Source of the DNA: UKL13-2 sp040379385
GTDB lineage: Bacteria; Pseudomonadota; Gammaproteobacteria; Burkholderiales; Usitatibacteraceae
Assembly (NCBI GenBank): GCA_040379385.1
Contig: JBEILF010000035.1
Location: forward strand, 1-19,770
Length of the DNA: 19,770 nt
Direction of reading: 5' to 3'
In this document: piece after piece, positions 1 to 8,200 of the stretch
Numbering within the stretch: the stretch's first letter is position 1
Layout: each line of letters starts with the position of its first letter
Notes under the pieces: generated by a model
Told to the model about the DNA's origin: nothing
The model's database searches: none
What the model saw: the letters and a program-made list of their open reading frames with translations, nothing else
Program-made: the position numbers and the translations under genes

Positions 1-151
1 CCTCCTCCAACCGCCGGATACGTTCTTGCACGGTGGCACGCGCCAAGCCGAGTTCACGTGCAATCTCCGCAACGCTTCGTCGTGCGTCGCGGCGAAGGAT
101 GTCGAGCAGCAAAGTTTCAGCCTTGGTCAAACCGGATGCGGTGCGAGACAT
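1..151 (-). CDS. Lrp/AsnC-family transcriptional regulator, N-terminal part (cut by window edge)
   Basis: Reading the minus strand from an ATG at 149-151 gives 50 codons that run off the left edge. They encode an N-terminal winged helix-turn-helix of the Lrp/AsnC type: a first helix with LTKAETLLLDILRRDARRS, then the recognition part VAEIARELGLARATVQERI, ending at RRLEE. Proteins of this family normally have about 150-160 residues with a C-terminal RAM ligand-binding domain, which lies outside the window. The gene is divergent from the lysine-catabolism-like genes that start at 293, and such regulators usually sense an amino acid and control the neighbouring operon. I infer that it responds to lysine or a pathway intermediate; the ligand cannot be read from this fragment. 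The family call is firm, the ligand is a guess. Confidence 0.85.
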   Translation of the reverse strand, partial: MSRTASGLTKAETLLLDILRRDARRSVAEIARELGLARATVQERIRRLEE

Positions 152-171
152 CTTGTACCCAAGTTATTAGA

Positions 172-220
172 ATGCAAAAAGATACCTGCGTTATGCTAAT
201 TTTAACCCATCTTTTTGTAT
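172..220. promoter_or_regulatory. Candidate operator: 12-base inverted repeat in the divergent promoter region
   Basis: The left arm ATGCAAAAAGAT (172-183) and the right arm ATCTTTTTGTAT (209-220) are inverted copies matching at 11 of 12 positions, separated by 25 bases, with arm centres 37 bases apart. The region lies between the divergent regulator start (151) and the dehydrogenase start (293). Lrp/AsnC proteins commonly bind spaced, A/T-rich inverted half-sites in such positions. I infer an operator for the regulator. No convincing -35/-10 pair could be assigned; the best plus-strand -10-like string is TAAAAT at 254-259. Confidence 0.5.
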
Positions 221-292
221 GCTTTGCAGCTTCGTTCCGACAGCCTACATCTCTAAAATGTCGATCTGTCAAAACACTTTCAAGGACGCACC

Positions 293-1360
293 ATGTTACA
301 CGTCGCACTTATTGGCTCCGGCAAGATTGGTGAAGCTATCGTCACGCTGTTTAACCAAATTGGTGGCTACACGGTCACCGTGGTTGACAAAGACATGACG
401 CGGCTACAGCCGATGGTCGCGCTAGGGGCTGCGATTCACGTTGCCGATGTGGCCAACGACAATCTTGAAACAGCGCTCAAGGGTGTCAACGTCATCTTGT
501 CGGCCTGCCCGTTCTATCTCACCCCGCTGCTGGCAAAACTTGCGCGCAATCTCAATGCCCACTATTTCGATTTGACCGAAGACGTCGCAAGCACGCGGAT
601 TGTGAAGGACATCGCACGCGACGCTAACACCGTGTTTATGCCGCAGTGCGGATTGGCACCCGGTTTCATCTCGGTCGCCGGTTACGAACTCGCCAAAAAG
701 TTTGACACCTTGCGCGACGTCAACATGCGTGTCGGCGCGCTACCAATCTATCCGACCAATGCGTTGAAGTACAACCTGACATGGAGCACCGATGGACTGA
801 TCAACGAATACCTCAATCCCTGCGAGGCGATCATTGACGGCAAGTTACGCGAAACGCCCCCGATGGAGGAGCTTGAGCACTTTTCACTCGACGGCCTTGA
901 CTACGAGGCATTCAACACTTCAGGCGGGCTGGGTACGCTGTGCGAAACACTGGAGGGCAAGGTTCAGAACCTGAACTACAAAACAGTTCGTTACCCCGGG
1001 CATTGCGAGATCATGAAAATTCTTCTCAACGACCTTGGGCTTGGCAAACGCCGCGAGTTACTCAAAGACGTGATGGAAACCGCCATCCCGATGACCTATC
1101 AAGACGTGGTGTTGGTGTTCGTCTCCGTCAGCGGCCAGCGCGAGGGAAGGTTAGCCCAAGAGAGCTTTGCGAAGAAAATTTACGCCAAGAAGGTTGGTGG
1201 CAAACTGTTATCCGCAATTCAGCTCACCACTGCTTCCGGCATCTGTACGATGGTGGACCTACTTGCGAAAGGCGAACTCAAGGGGCGCGGCTTTGTGCGC
1301 CAAGAGTCTGTCAGCCTCCCTCAATTCCTGGCTAATCCATTTGGAGCGTTTTACGCATGA
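293..1360 (+). CDS. Lysine 6-dehydrogenase-like / saccharopine dehydrogenase-family oxidoreductase
   Basis: A 355-residue cytoplasmic NAD(P)-dependent oxidoreductase. Residues 3-13 hold a Rossmann dinucleotide-binding turn (ALIGSGKIG). The middle carries blocks characteristic of the saccharopine dehydrogenase/lysine 6-dehydrogenase family: PQCGLAPGFISVAG at 117-130, the YNLTWSTDGLINEY stretch around 160-173, FNTSGG at 207-212 and KTVRYPGHCE at 230-239. These resemble, from memory, lysine 6-dehydrogenases, which oxidise the epsilon-amino group of lysine to 2-aminoadipate semialdehyde. The length suits that group better than fungal saccharopine dehydrogenases of about 450 residues. An AAGGA ribosome site at 282-286 lies 6 bases before the ATG. 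The stop overlaps the next start (ATGA, 1357-1360). The next gene would use its product. Alternatives are saccharopine dehydrogenase or another member of the superfamily; the family is firm, the exact substrate is inferred from context. Confidence 0.75.
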   Translation: MLHVALIGSGKIGEAIVTLFNQIGGYTVTVVDKDMTRLQPMVALGAAIHVADVANDNLETALKGVNVILSACPFYLTPLLAKLARNLNAHYFDLTEDVASTRIVKDIARDANTVFMPQCGLAPGFISVAGYELAKKFDTLRDVNMRVGALPIYPTNALKYNLTWSTDGLINEYLNPCEAIIDGKLRETPPMEELEHFSLDGLDYEAFNTSGGLGTLCETLEGKVQNLNYKTVRYPGHCEIMKILLNDLGLGKRRELLKDVMETAIPMTYQDVVLVFVSVSGQREGRLAQESFAKKIYAKKVGGKLLSAIQLTTASGICTMVDLLAKGELKGRGFVRQESVSLPQFLANPFGAFYA

Positions 1361-2892
1361 GCGCCGCACTAATTTCGACTACGACGTCACTTCTTGGCAA
1401 TCTGGGAGTGGTAATTCCCCCAAACACGGGTAGCGGCATTGTGGCGCGCTCGCCAATAGATGGCAGCACGCTTGCAGTGCTGAAACCAGTCACCAATGCA
1501 GAGGTCTCGGCAAAAATTGCGGCGGCACAAACCGCATTTTTGACATGGCGGAATGTTCCCGCGCCAAAACGCGGAGAGTTGGTGCGCTTGTTTGGTGAAG
1601 AGCTACGCGCTAACAAAGACGCGCTCGGTCAATTGGTGACGATCGAGTCGGGCAAGATACTGCAAGAAGGTTTAGGCGAGGTCCAAGAGATGATTGACAT
1701 CTGCGACTTTGCCGTGGGTCTATCGCGTCAGCTCTATGGTTTGACGATTGCCACTGAACGGCCAAAACACCGCATGATGGAGCAGTGGCACCCGCTTGGG
1801 GTGGTGGGTATTATCAGTGCGTTTAATTTCCCTGTCGCCGTGTGGGCGTGGAATGCAGCTTTAGCGTTAGTTTGCGGGAACAGCCTAGTTTGGAAGCCGT
1901 CGGAAAAAACACCACTCACGGCATTAGCTTGCCAGGCATTGCTTGCGCGTGCCATGGCGCGCTTCACCGCTGCTGGCGGCGTGGTGCCCGCTGGCCTCTC
2001 CCAAGTGTTGACGGGCAATGCAGATGTCGGCGAAGTATTGGTCGACGATTCGCGTGTGGCCTTGGTGTCGGCGACGGGCTCAACGCGCATGGGTCGCAAT
2101 GTTGCGGCGCGCGTGGCGAACCGTCTGGGCCGCAGCCTGCTCGAACTCGGCGGGAATAACGCCGCGATCGTCACGCCTTCGGCCAATATGGATTTGGTGT
2201 TGCCTGCTTCCCTGTTCTCGGCAGTCGGCACCGCAGGGCAGCGTTGCACGACCTTGCGCCGCATGATCGTGCACACCTCGCTTGCAGATCAACTGGTCGC
2301 CCGATTGAAAGCGGCCTACCGTCATATCCGTATCGGCAATCCACTTGAAGCGAAAACATTAATCGGCCCATTGATCGACCACGCGGCGTTTGACGGCATG
2401 CAGGCGGCATTATCCGCTGCGAAGGAACAGGGCGGTATTGTCTCGGGTGGTGAGCGTGCGCTTGCTGCGGAGTTTGCCAACGGTTACTACGTACATCCGG
2501 CGATAGTCGAAATGCCTGCCCAAACAGCCTGTGTGCATAACGAAACGTTTGCACCGATCTTGTACGTCATGCGTTACGAAACGCTTGCGGAAGCCATCAA
2601 TATGCAGAACGCAGTACCACAGGGCTTGTCGTCATCCATCTTCACCAACGATATGCGCGAGGCAGAAGTTTTCATGTCCGCCTCCGGTAGTGACTGCGGC
2701 ATCGCCAACGTGAACATCGGCACCTCGGGTGCCGAAATCGGCGGCGCGTTTGGCGGTGAGAAAGACACCGGCGGCGGTCGCGAGTCCGGCTCAGATAGCT
2801 GGCGCGCCTATATGCGTCGCGCGACCAACACGATTAACTACTCGGCGGACCTACCGCTGGCGCAGGGCATTGTGTTTAACCTCGAGAGCTAA
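1357..2892 (+). CDS. ALDH7-family aldehyde dehydrogenase, probable 2-aminoadipate semialdehyde dehydrogenase
   Basis: A 511-residue NAD-dependent aldehyde dehydrogenase expected to oxidise 2-aminoadipate semialdehyde (from the imine piperideine-6-carboxylate) to 2-aminoadipate. Visible catalytic elements are the oxyanion asparagine N157 (SAFNFP), the cofactor lysine K180 (WKPSEK), the general base E263 in ELGGNN, and the nucleophile C297 in GQRCTT. ELGGNN rather than ELGGK, the GQRCTT-RR segment with its substrate-anchoring arginine, and the C-terminal SGAEIGGAFGGEK and GGGRESGSD blocks are hallmarks of ALDH7 (antiquitin), whose known substrate is this semialdehyde. The ATG overlaps the stop of the preceding dehydrogenase, and the downstream DUF1338 gene starts 2 bases after its TAA, so the three genes are very likely co-transcribed. 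The family call is very strong and the substrate call is strong. Confidence 0.9.
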   Translation: MSAALISTTTSLLGNLGVVIPPNTGSGIVARSPIDGSTLAVLKPVTNAEVSAKIAAAQTAFLTWRNVPAPKRGELVRLFGEELRANKDALGQLVTIESGKILQEGLGEVQEMIDICDFAVGLSRQLYGLTIATERPKHRMMEQWHPLGVVGIISAFNFPVAVWAWNAALALVCGNSLVWKPSEKTPLTALACQALLARAMARFTAAGGVVPAGLSQVLTGNADVGEVLVDDSRVALVSATGSTRMGRNVAARVANRLGRSLLELGGNNAAIVTPSANMDLVLPASLFSAVGTAGQRCTTLRRMIVHTSLADQLVARLKAAYRHIRIGNPLEAKTLIGPLIDHAAFDGMQAALSAAKEQGGIVSGGERALAAEFANGYYVHPAIVEMPAQTACVHNETFAPILYVMRYETLAEAINMQNAVPQGLSSSIFTNDMREAEVFMSASGSDCGIANVNIGTSGAEIGGAFGGEKDTGGGRESGSDSWRAYMRRATNTINYSADLPLAQGIVFNLES

Positions 2893-2894
2893 TC

Positions 2895-3899
2895 ATGATC
2901 TTGAAGTCGTTGCTGGCAGCGGTTGTTGGATCGGTTGACGCCGAGAGGTTATTCAAGACTCTTCACGTTCCCCCATCGCTGACTGCCGAGGCGGGCGCAG
3001 TTAGCCGGGCACACATGGCGCAAGCCATGAACATGGCACTGTTCAACGATCTAATCTCACGGGTACCGAGTGGTCGCGCCTACGTGGAGCAAACCATTGC
3101 CGCAGGTGGCAAAGTTAACTTTGATCACGGCGCATTACGCACCGTCGCTTGGTCAGCAAACGGCACCTTGCCGCCGGGCCGCACTGCAATCGCGCGGTTG
3201 CTTGAGCCACTCGGCTTCGCACAGGCCGACATTTATCCCCTGCCACGACTGAAGATGACCGGTTACGCCTATCGTCATCTCGACTTGCCCGAGGAAATCG
3301 CGCAGTTTTTTATCAGCGAGTTACACCCCGAGCAATTTTCCCCCGCCTTCCAAACTGCAGTCACACGGGTGGTGTCGACGTCAGTCGATCCGCTCACACC
3401 TAGTGAAACAACACTCTTGGCCAGACTCGCCAAAGGCGAGACATTGGGACTCGATGAGGCGGTCGCGCTGGTGTTTGCATGTGTACGCGGCTTTGGTCGG
3501 CATCACGCCGAGCCGTCACTCTCCGACTATGAAACCCTCAAGGCCGAATCCGCCGAGATGGCCTGGATCTGCACGGAGGGCAACGCGTTTAACCATGCAA
3601 CGGACCGCGTGGCGGACGTTTTCGCCACCGCCGAGGCGCAGCGTGTGGCTGGCAGGGCCATCAAGGAAAATGTCGAAATTTCGACGTCGGGACGCGTCCG
3701 TCAGACGGCGTTGATCGCTGACAAAGTGACGCGTGGCTTCATTGATGCGCATGGTCAGCGTATCGAACGAGTGGTGCCGGGCTCGTTCTACGAGTTTATC
3801 TCGCGCGATTTTCTGCCCGGATCAAAACAACTGGATCTTGCCTTTGATACCGGTAACGCAACCGGCATCTTTAACGTTACGGCGACCGGCGAAAAGTAA
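2895..3899 (+). CDS. hglS: DUF1338 protein, probable 2-oxoadipate dioxygenase/decarboxylase (HglS-like)
   Basis: A 334-residue DUF1338-family protein. Characterised members (Pseudomonas putida HglS) are Fe(II) enzymes that convert 2-oxoadipate, O2 and release of CO2 into D-2-hydroxyglutarate in lysine catabolism. The putative metal ligands are visible: H78 in NFDHGALRT, H234 in NAFNHATDR and E300 in GSFYEFISR. R82, four residues after H78, corresponds to the substrate arginine. The H-to-H spacing (156) equals what I recall for HglS (H70, H226), and the final Glu lies about 66 residues further on. The protein is shorter than the roughly 450-residue HglS/YdcJ forms, so it belongs to a compact subgroup. 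It is the last gene of the tight three-gene run, with an IS insertion 178 bases downstream. The aminotransferase that should make 2-oxoadipate is not in the window. The family is firm and the activity is inferred from residues plus context. Confidence 0.75.
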   Translation: MILKSLLAAVVGSVDAERLFKTLHVPPSLTAEAGAVSRAHMAQAMNMALFNDLISRVPSGRAYVEQTIAAGGKVNFDHGALRTVAWSANGTLPPGRTAIARLLEPLGFAQADIYPLPRLKMTGYAYRHLDLPEEIAQFFISELHPEQFSPAFQTAVTRVVSTSVDPLTPSETTLLARLAKGETLGLDEAVALVFACVRGFGRHHAEPSLSDYETLKAESAEMAWICTEGNAFNHATDRVADVFATAEAQRVAGRAIKENVEISTSGRVRQTALIADKVTRGFIDAHGQRIERVVPGSFYEFISRDFLPGSKQLDLAFDTGNATGIFNVTATGEK

Positions 3900-4074
3900 A
3901 ACTCCTTTATCGGCGGGCGTCTTCAAGGCTTTTTGCCTGAAAAATCGCGTCAATAAACATGTTTTTGTTTCGGCTCTTTTGTGTTCTCCGCTAACGCGTG
4001 ATGGCGCTGAGCAGCGCCGCTTGATCAAAGCTGGCAATATAAACACCTCGCAGTTTCCAGCCCTCGATTGCCAC
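3900..4074. other. Non-coding spacer between hglS and the IS element
   Basis: About 175 bases without a credible gene. It contains a short AGGC/GCCT hairpin with a T-rich loop at 3926-3938, too weak to call a terminator, and a perfect 6-base stem GGCGCT/AGCGCC with a GAGC loop at 4003-4018, not followed by a T run. TATAAA at 4038-4043 could be the -10 of a promoter for the downstream peptidase that predated the IS insertion, but no properly spaced -35 is visible. Confidence 0.4.
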
Positions 4075-4077
4075 ACG
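4075..4077. repeat. Target-site duplication, left copy (ACG)
   Basis: ACG directly abuts the left inverted repeat of the IS30-family element and recurs as ACG at 5177-5179 directly after the right inverted repeat. A 3-base duplication is in the usual range for IS30-family transposition. Confidence 0.65.
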
Positions 4078-4103
4078 GGCGGTCTAAAGATTCAAGTGCA
4101 ACA
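4078..4103. repeat. IS30-family left terminal inverted repeat
   Basis: 26 bases beginning GGCGGTCTAAAG and ending CAAGTGCAACA. They match the reverse complement of 5151-5176 at 22 of 26 positions; the four mismatches are all in the outer 15 bases. Confidence 0.85.
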
Positions 4104-4131
4104 CCCCATATATGACTATTTGGAGGTGTTG

Positions 4132-5169
4132 ATGGAAGCTGAGACAGAGAAAACGTATTGTCATTTGGATCAAGTTGAGCGGGAACGGATTGGGCTGGGA
4201 CTACTTCGCGGGGAGAGTTTAAGGATGATTGCGGCAGCACTTGGGCGTTCGCCATCGTCGATTTCACGGGAGCGACGGCGCAACGGTTGTGCGGCGGGCT
4301 ATATTGCTTGCGTGGCTGAGCAAAGTGCGGTCAAACGCGCCAGCGTACCCCGGCGACAACGCAAGCTGGCCGCGCATCCAGATAACGGGCTCAGGGCATT
4401 TGTGCTGGCAAAGCTACGCCGTCGTCGTTCACCAGAACAAATTGTGGCCGAGCTGAAACGTCAATACCCAACCGAACCGGAGCGCTGGGTGTCGCATCAG
4501 ACCATTTACACATCGATTCATATTCTGCCCAGAGGCGAATTGAAACGAACGCTGCTGTCTTATCTACGGCAGAGGGGCAAGACGAGGCTGAAAGTGGGCG
4601 AGGCGAAAGCACCGCGTCGCTGGATTCACCAGCTCATTGAACATCGCCCTGGGGAGGTTGCTGATCGAACCATACCGGGCAACTTCGAAGGTGACTTACT
4701 GATCGGCAAAGCCAAAAGCCCAGCGGCGGTTGGCGTGTTGGTCGAGCGTACCTCGCGGCGGATTTGGCTCGCAAAGCTAGAGGCGCGGGACGCCTTTAGC
4801 GCTTACACCGCATTTCGCAAGAAGCTCCAGCCGATTGCTGCACATCTACGCAAGACACTGACCTACGATCAAGGCAGTGAGATGGCTGAGCATGCGCGGC
4901 TGACGGATCAGTTGGGCATAGAAGTGTACTTCTGCGACCCGCACAGCCCATGGCAGCGGGCGGGCTGCGAAAACACCAACGGCCTATTGCGTGACTACTT
5001 GCCTAAAGGCATGGATATGACCGATCTGACGCAGGCAGAACTGGACAAGATCGCCTTCCAGATGAACGAACGACCACGTAAAACCCTCAATTGGAGAACC
5101 CCGAACGATGTATGGAAAGGCATACTCGCCGGAAAGTCGTTTCAAGAAATTGTTGCACTTGGAACTTGA
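4132..5169 (+). CDS. IS30-family transposase
   Basis: A 345-residue DDE transposase. The start is taken at ATG 4132 because TGGAGG (4121-4126) lies 5 bases upstream and the left inverted repeat ends just before it; the frame stays open further upstream only by chance. Residues 11-50 form the N-terminal helix-turn-helix typical of IS30 (RMIAAALGRSPSSISRE). The catalytic triad is visible as D188 (NFEGDLL), D246 (TYDQG) and E280 (GCEN), with 33 residues between the second Asp and Glu, the family's D-D(33)E signature. The length is normal for the family and no frameshift is seen. The stop codon at 5167-5169 falls within the right terminal repeat. The enzyme acts on the element's own ends; no passenger gene is present. 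Confidence 0.95.
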   Translation: MEAETEKTYCHLDQVERERIGLGLLRGESLRMIAAALGRSPSSISRERRRNGCAAGYIACVAEQSAVKRASVPRRQRKLAAHPDNGLRAFVLAKLRRRRSPEQIVAELKRQYPTEPERWVSHQTIYTSIHILPRGELKRTLLSYLRQRGKTRLKVGEAKAPRRWIHQLIEHRPGEVADRTIPGNFEGDLLIGKAKSPAAVGVLVERTSRRIWLAKLEARDAFSAYTAFRKKLQPIAAHLRKTLTYDQGSEMAEHARLTDQLGIEVYFCDPHSPWQRAGCENTNGLLRDYLPKGMDMTDLTQAELDKIAFQMNERPRKTLNWRTPNDVWKGILAGKSFQEIVALGT

Positions 5170-5176
5170 GAGCGCC
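5151..5176. repeat. IS30-family right terminal inverted repeat
   Basis: 26 bases beginning TGTTGCACTTG and ending AGCGCC, inverted relative to 4078-4103 (22 of 26 matches). The last codons and the TGA stop of the transposase lie inside it. Confidence 0.85.
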
Positions 5177-5179
5177 ACG
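5177..5179. repeat. Target-site duplication, right copy (ACG)
   Basis: ACG immediately follows the right inverted repeat and matches 4075-4077 on the other side of the element. Three bases can match by chance, but the position exactly at both ends supports a true duplication. Confidence 0.65.
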
Positions 5180-5204
5180 GCTGTCTGTTGCTGACCTTGG
5201 CCAC

Positions 5205-5221
5205 GCGGTGCGCGTCACCGC
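5205..5221 (+). other. Hairpin in the leader of the S41 peptidase gene
   Basis: GCGGTG (5205-5210) and CACCGC (5216-5221) form a perfect 6-base stem with a 5-base loop. It lies between the IS right end and the ribosome site GGAG (5239-5242) of the peptidase gene. No T run follows, so it is not a typical terminator; a role in mRNA leader structure is possible but unproven. Confidence 0.3.
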
Positions 5222-5247
5222 CTAAACTTGAATAACACGGAGATCAT

Positions 5248-8200
5248 GTGAATATCACTACTCGCCTAAGTAGCGCACTTGTCACTTTGTTTGTTGTTTC
5301 GGCCACCGGCCTCACAACGAATGCGGATGCACAGTCGGGCCCATCCGTCGGAACAATGCTGCTGCGCCAACCTGCCGTCTCACGCGACTACTTGGCATTT
5401 GTCTACGCCGGCGATATCTGGCTCTCTGATCGTAATGGCAACAACCCCACGCGTCTCACCACACACCCGGCAGATGAATTAGCGCCAGCATTTTCACCAG
5501 ACGGCAAGATGATCGCGTTCTCGGCGCGTTACGACGGTAATACCGATGTCTACGTCATGCCGATTAGCGGCGGTCAGCCGAAACGACTGACATGGCATCC
5601 TGCGGGCGATACTGTCAATGGTTGGAGTAACGACGGCAAACGTGTCTTGTTTGCCTCCTCGCGTGAAGTCGCCAATGGCCGCAGCAATCAGTTGTATGAA
5701 GTGCCTGTAGCCGGCGGCTTCGAAAAGAAAGTGATGGAAGCACAAGCCTTTGAAGGGCGCTGGTCGCCCGACGGCAAACGTATCGCTTACCGACCCTATC
5801 GTGCTGGCCACAGCAACAACGCAGGTTGGCGTCTGCATCGTGGTGGCAGCACCCCGCCGATTTGGATCATTGATCCCGCCGCCAACGCGTGGGAGCGTGT
5901 CCCCGCCACCAATGCCAACGACACCAACCCATTGTGGGTAGGTGGCGACGTTGTATTCATTTCAGACCGCGACAATGTGGCCGCGAATCTATTTGCTTAC
6001 AACACCCAAACCAAGGCGGTTCGACAGTTAACCAGAGAAGGTGTCTGGGATGTACGGCATGCCGCCGCTCAGGGGGAAAGTATCGTTTATGAAGTTGGCG
6101 GTCGACTGAAGGAACTGAACCTCAAAACCAATGCGGTGCGTGAGTTGGTGATCAACATCACCACACAAGCACCACAAGCCCGTCCGCAGTACAAAGACGC
6201 TGCCGCAAACATCACCTCGGCGTTCCTTTCGGCTACCGGCAAACGCGTGGTTGTCACGGCGCGCGGTGATGTATTCACCGTTCCTGTCAAAGACGGATCG
6301 ACGCGTAACGTTACCCAGACCTCGGGCGTGCGTGAGAAAGACGGCCTGTGGAGCCCAGACGGCAAGCGGGTCGCCTATATTTCAGACGCGGGGCGAAAGC
6401 ATGCACTCGTGCTGCGTGACCAAGCCGGCCTCGAACCGGCCAAGTCGCTGCCTCTTGGAATCAACGGCGGTTACTTCAACCTGTTGGCGTGGTCACCGGA
6501 CGGCAAGACCATGATTTACGCGGACAATATGTTGAACCTGTACGCGATCAACTTGGAAACCGGCACCTCCCGCATCATCGACAATCGTGGTCGCCGCGGA
6601 CCGTTCACGGTTTCGTTCTCGCCAGATAGCCGCTGGCTCGCCTACATCACAGTCGGTGACAACTATCTAGGGCGCGTGCGCATCCACGATTTCACGAGTA
6701 GCAAGAGTGTCACGGTCACCGATGGCATGAGCATGGCGGATAGCCCGGTATTCGGCGGGAGTGACTACCTATACTTCACGGCCTCGATCAACGCCGGGCC
6801 GTCACTGGTCGGCTTGGATATGTCCTCGCAAGAACGTCCCGTGCGCGACGGCATTTTTGCCATCGTGCTAGCGGCAGATGGCAAGTCGCCGATGGCACCG
6901 CGCACGGCCGACGAAGACGACAAACCAGCGGCAAAGACGGATGCACCGGCCGCTCCAGCTTCTGCTCCCGCAGCATCCGCTACGACACCTGCGGCCGCAC
7001 CGGCTGGAGTAAAGGATGCAGCAGCTGCGACTGTGGCAAAACCACCAAAACCAGTACGCATCGACTTTGAAGGTATTCAAAATCGTATCGTTGCCCTACC
7101 CGTTGCAGAACGCAATTACAGCAGTCTGCAAGTTGCGTCAGATGGCGCGCTTTTCTATCTCGATAACCGCCAACCCGGTACAAGCAGCGAGCCACCAGAT
7201 GCAGAATCGAGCGGCAACGCAGAACTGGTGCGATTCAGCTTTGAGGAGCGCAAGCCAAAAACGATCAAACAGGGACTGCAGAGTTTCTCGATCGGCGCAG
7301 ACGGTAAGAAGATGTTGTTGCGATACGCACGCGGCAAACTCGAGATCGCCGACGCCAACGAAAAGCTTGATGCCAAGCCAATTGACACCAGCCAGGTCGG
7401 GATGTTGGTGAATCCTCGCGAAGAGTGGCAACAGATTTTTGACGAAGCCTGGTGGATGCAAAAGGAGTTTTTCTACGACGCTAAATTGCACGGACTTGAT
7501 TGGGATGCCGTCTACAAGCGTTATCAGCCGATGGTCGCGCATGTTCAACGACGCGAGGACTTAAACGACGTTCTGCGCGAAATGATCGCTGAGTTACAAG
7601 TCGGACATAACAATGTCGGCGGCGGCGATATTCATCGCGAACGTCCATCAGCCGTGGGCATGCTTGGTGCTGACTTTGTGGTGGACGGGAATCGCTACCG
7701 GATCAAGAAAATCTATGTCGGTGATCGTTGGAATCCGTTCTTGCGCGCGCCACTTGCCGCACCCGGCCTAGGTGTGCATGAAGGTGACTACCTGTTCGCC
7801 GTCAATGGCCAGGAGTTGACCAGTGAGACGAATCTGTTTGCGCTGTTCGACAATACGGTCAACAAACAAGTTACGTTGACCGTCGGCAGTGACGCCACTC
7901 GCAAAGGTGCACGCAACATCGTTGTGCAACCGATTGCAGCGGAGGGTGCACTACGCCAGTGGCACTGGATCGAGAGCAACCGCGCCTATGTCGATAAAGC
8001 GACCAACGGTCGCGTCGCCTACGTTTATCTTCCTGACACCGGCGGAGAGGGCTATAAGTACTTCAATCGCATGTTCTTTGCACAAGTCGACAAGGACGGC
8101 ATCATCGTTGATGACCGCCGCAACAGCGGTGGCCAAGCGGCAAACTACATCATCGAGTTGTTGGGGCGTCCTTATCTAGCGGGTTGGAAAGACCGTGCCG

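Larger units (their letters stand above)
4078..5176 (+). mobile_element. IS30-family insertion sequence, apparently complete
   Basis: A 1099-base element bounded by 26-base imperfect terminal inverted repeats: left 4078-4103, right 5151-5176, with 22 of 26 positions matching and the inner 11 bases CAAGTGCAACA identical. It carries one transposase gene (4132-5169), whose stop codon lies inside the right repeat. ACG is duplicated at both borders. Size, repeat length, duplication length and transposase type all agree with the IS30 family. It interrupts the spacer between the DUF1338 gene and the S41 peptidase gene, leaving only 71 bases between its right end and the peptidase start. With intact ends, target duplication and open frame it is probably a fairly recent insertion and possibly still mobile. 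Confidence 0.9.

Noticed and set aside
1734..2276. Minus-strand open frame of 180 codons opposite the ALDH7 gene
   Set aside because: It is antisense to a strongly conserved catalytic region of an aldehyde dehydrogenase, with no ribosome site or domain of its own.
3733..4131. In-frame upstream extension of the transposase reading frame into the DUF1338 gene
   Set aside because: It overlaps the 3' end of a well-supported gene in another frame, crosses the IS left end, and lacks recognisable sequence. The start at 4132 has a good ribosome site and gives the normal family length.
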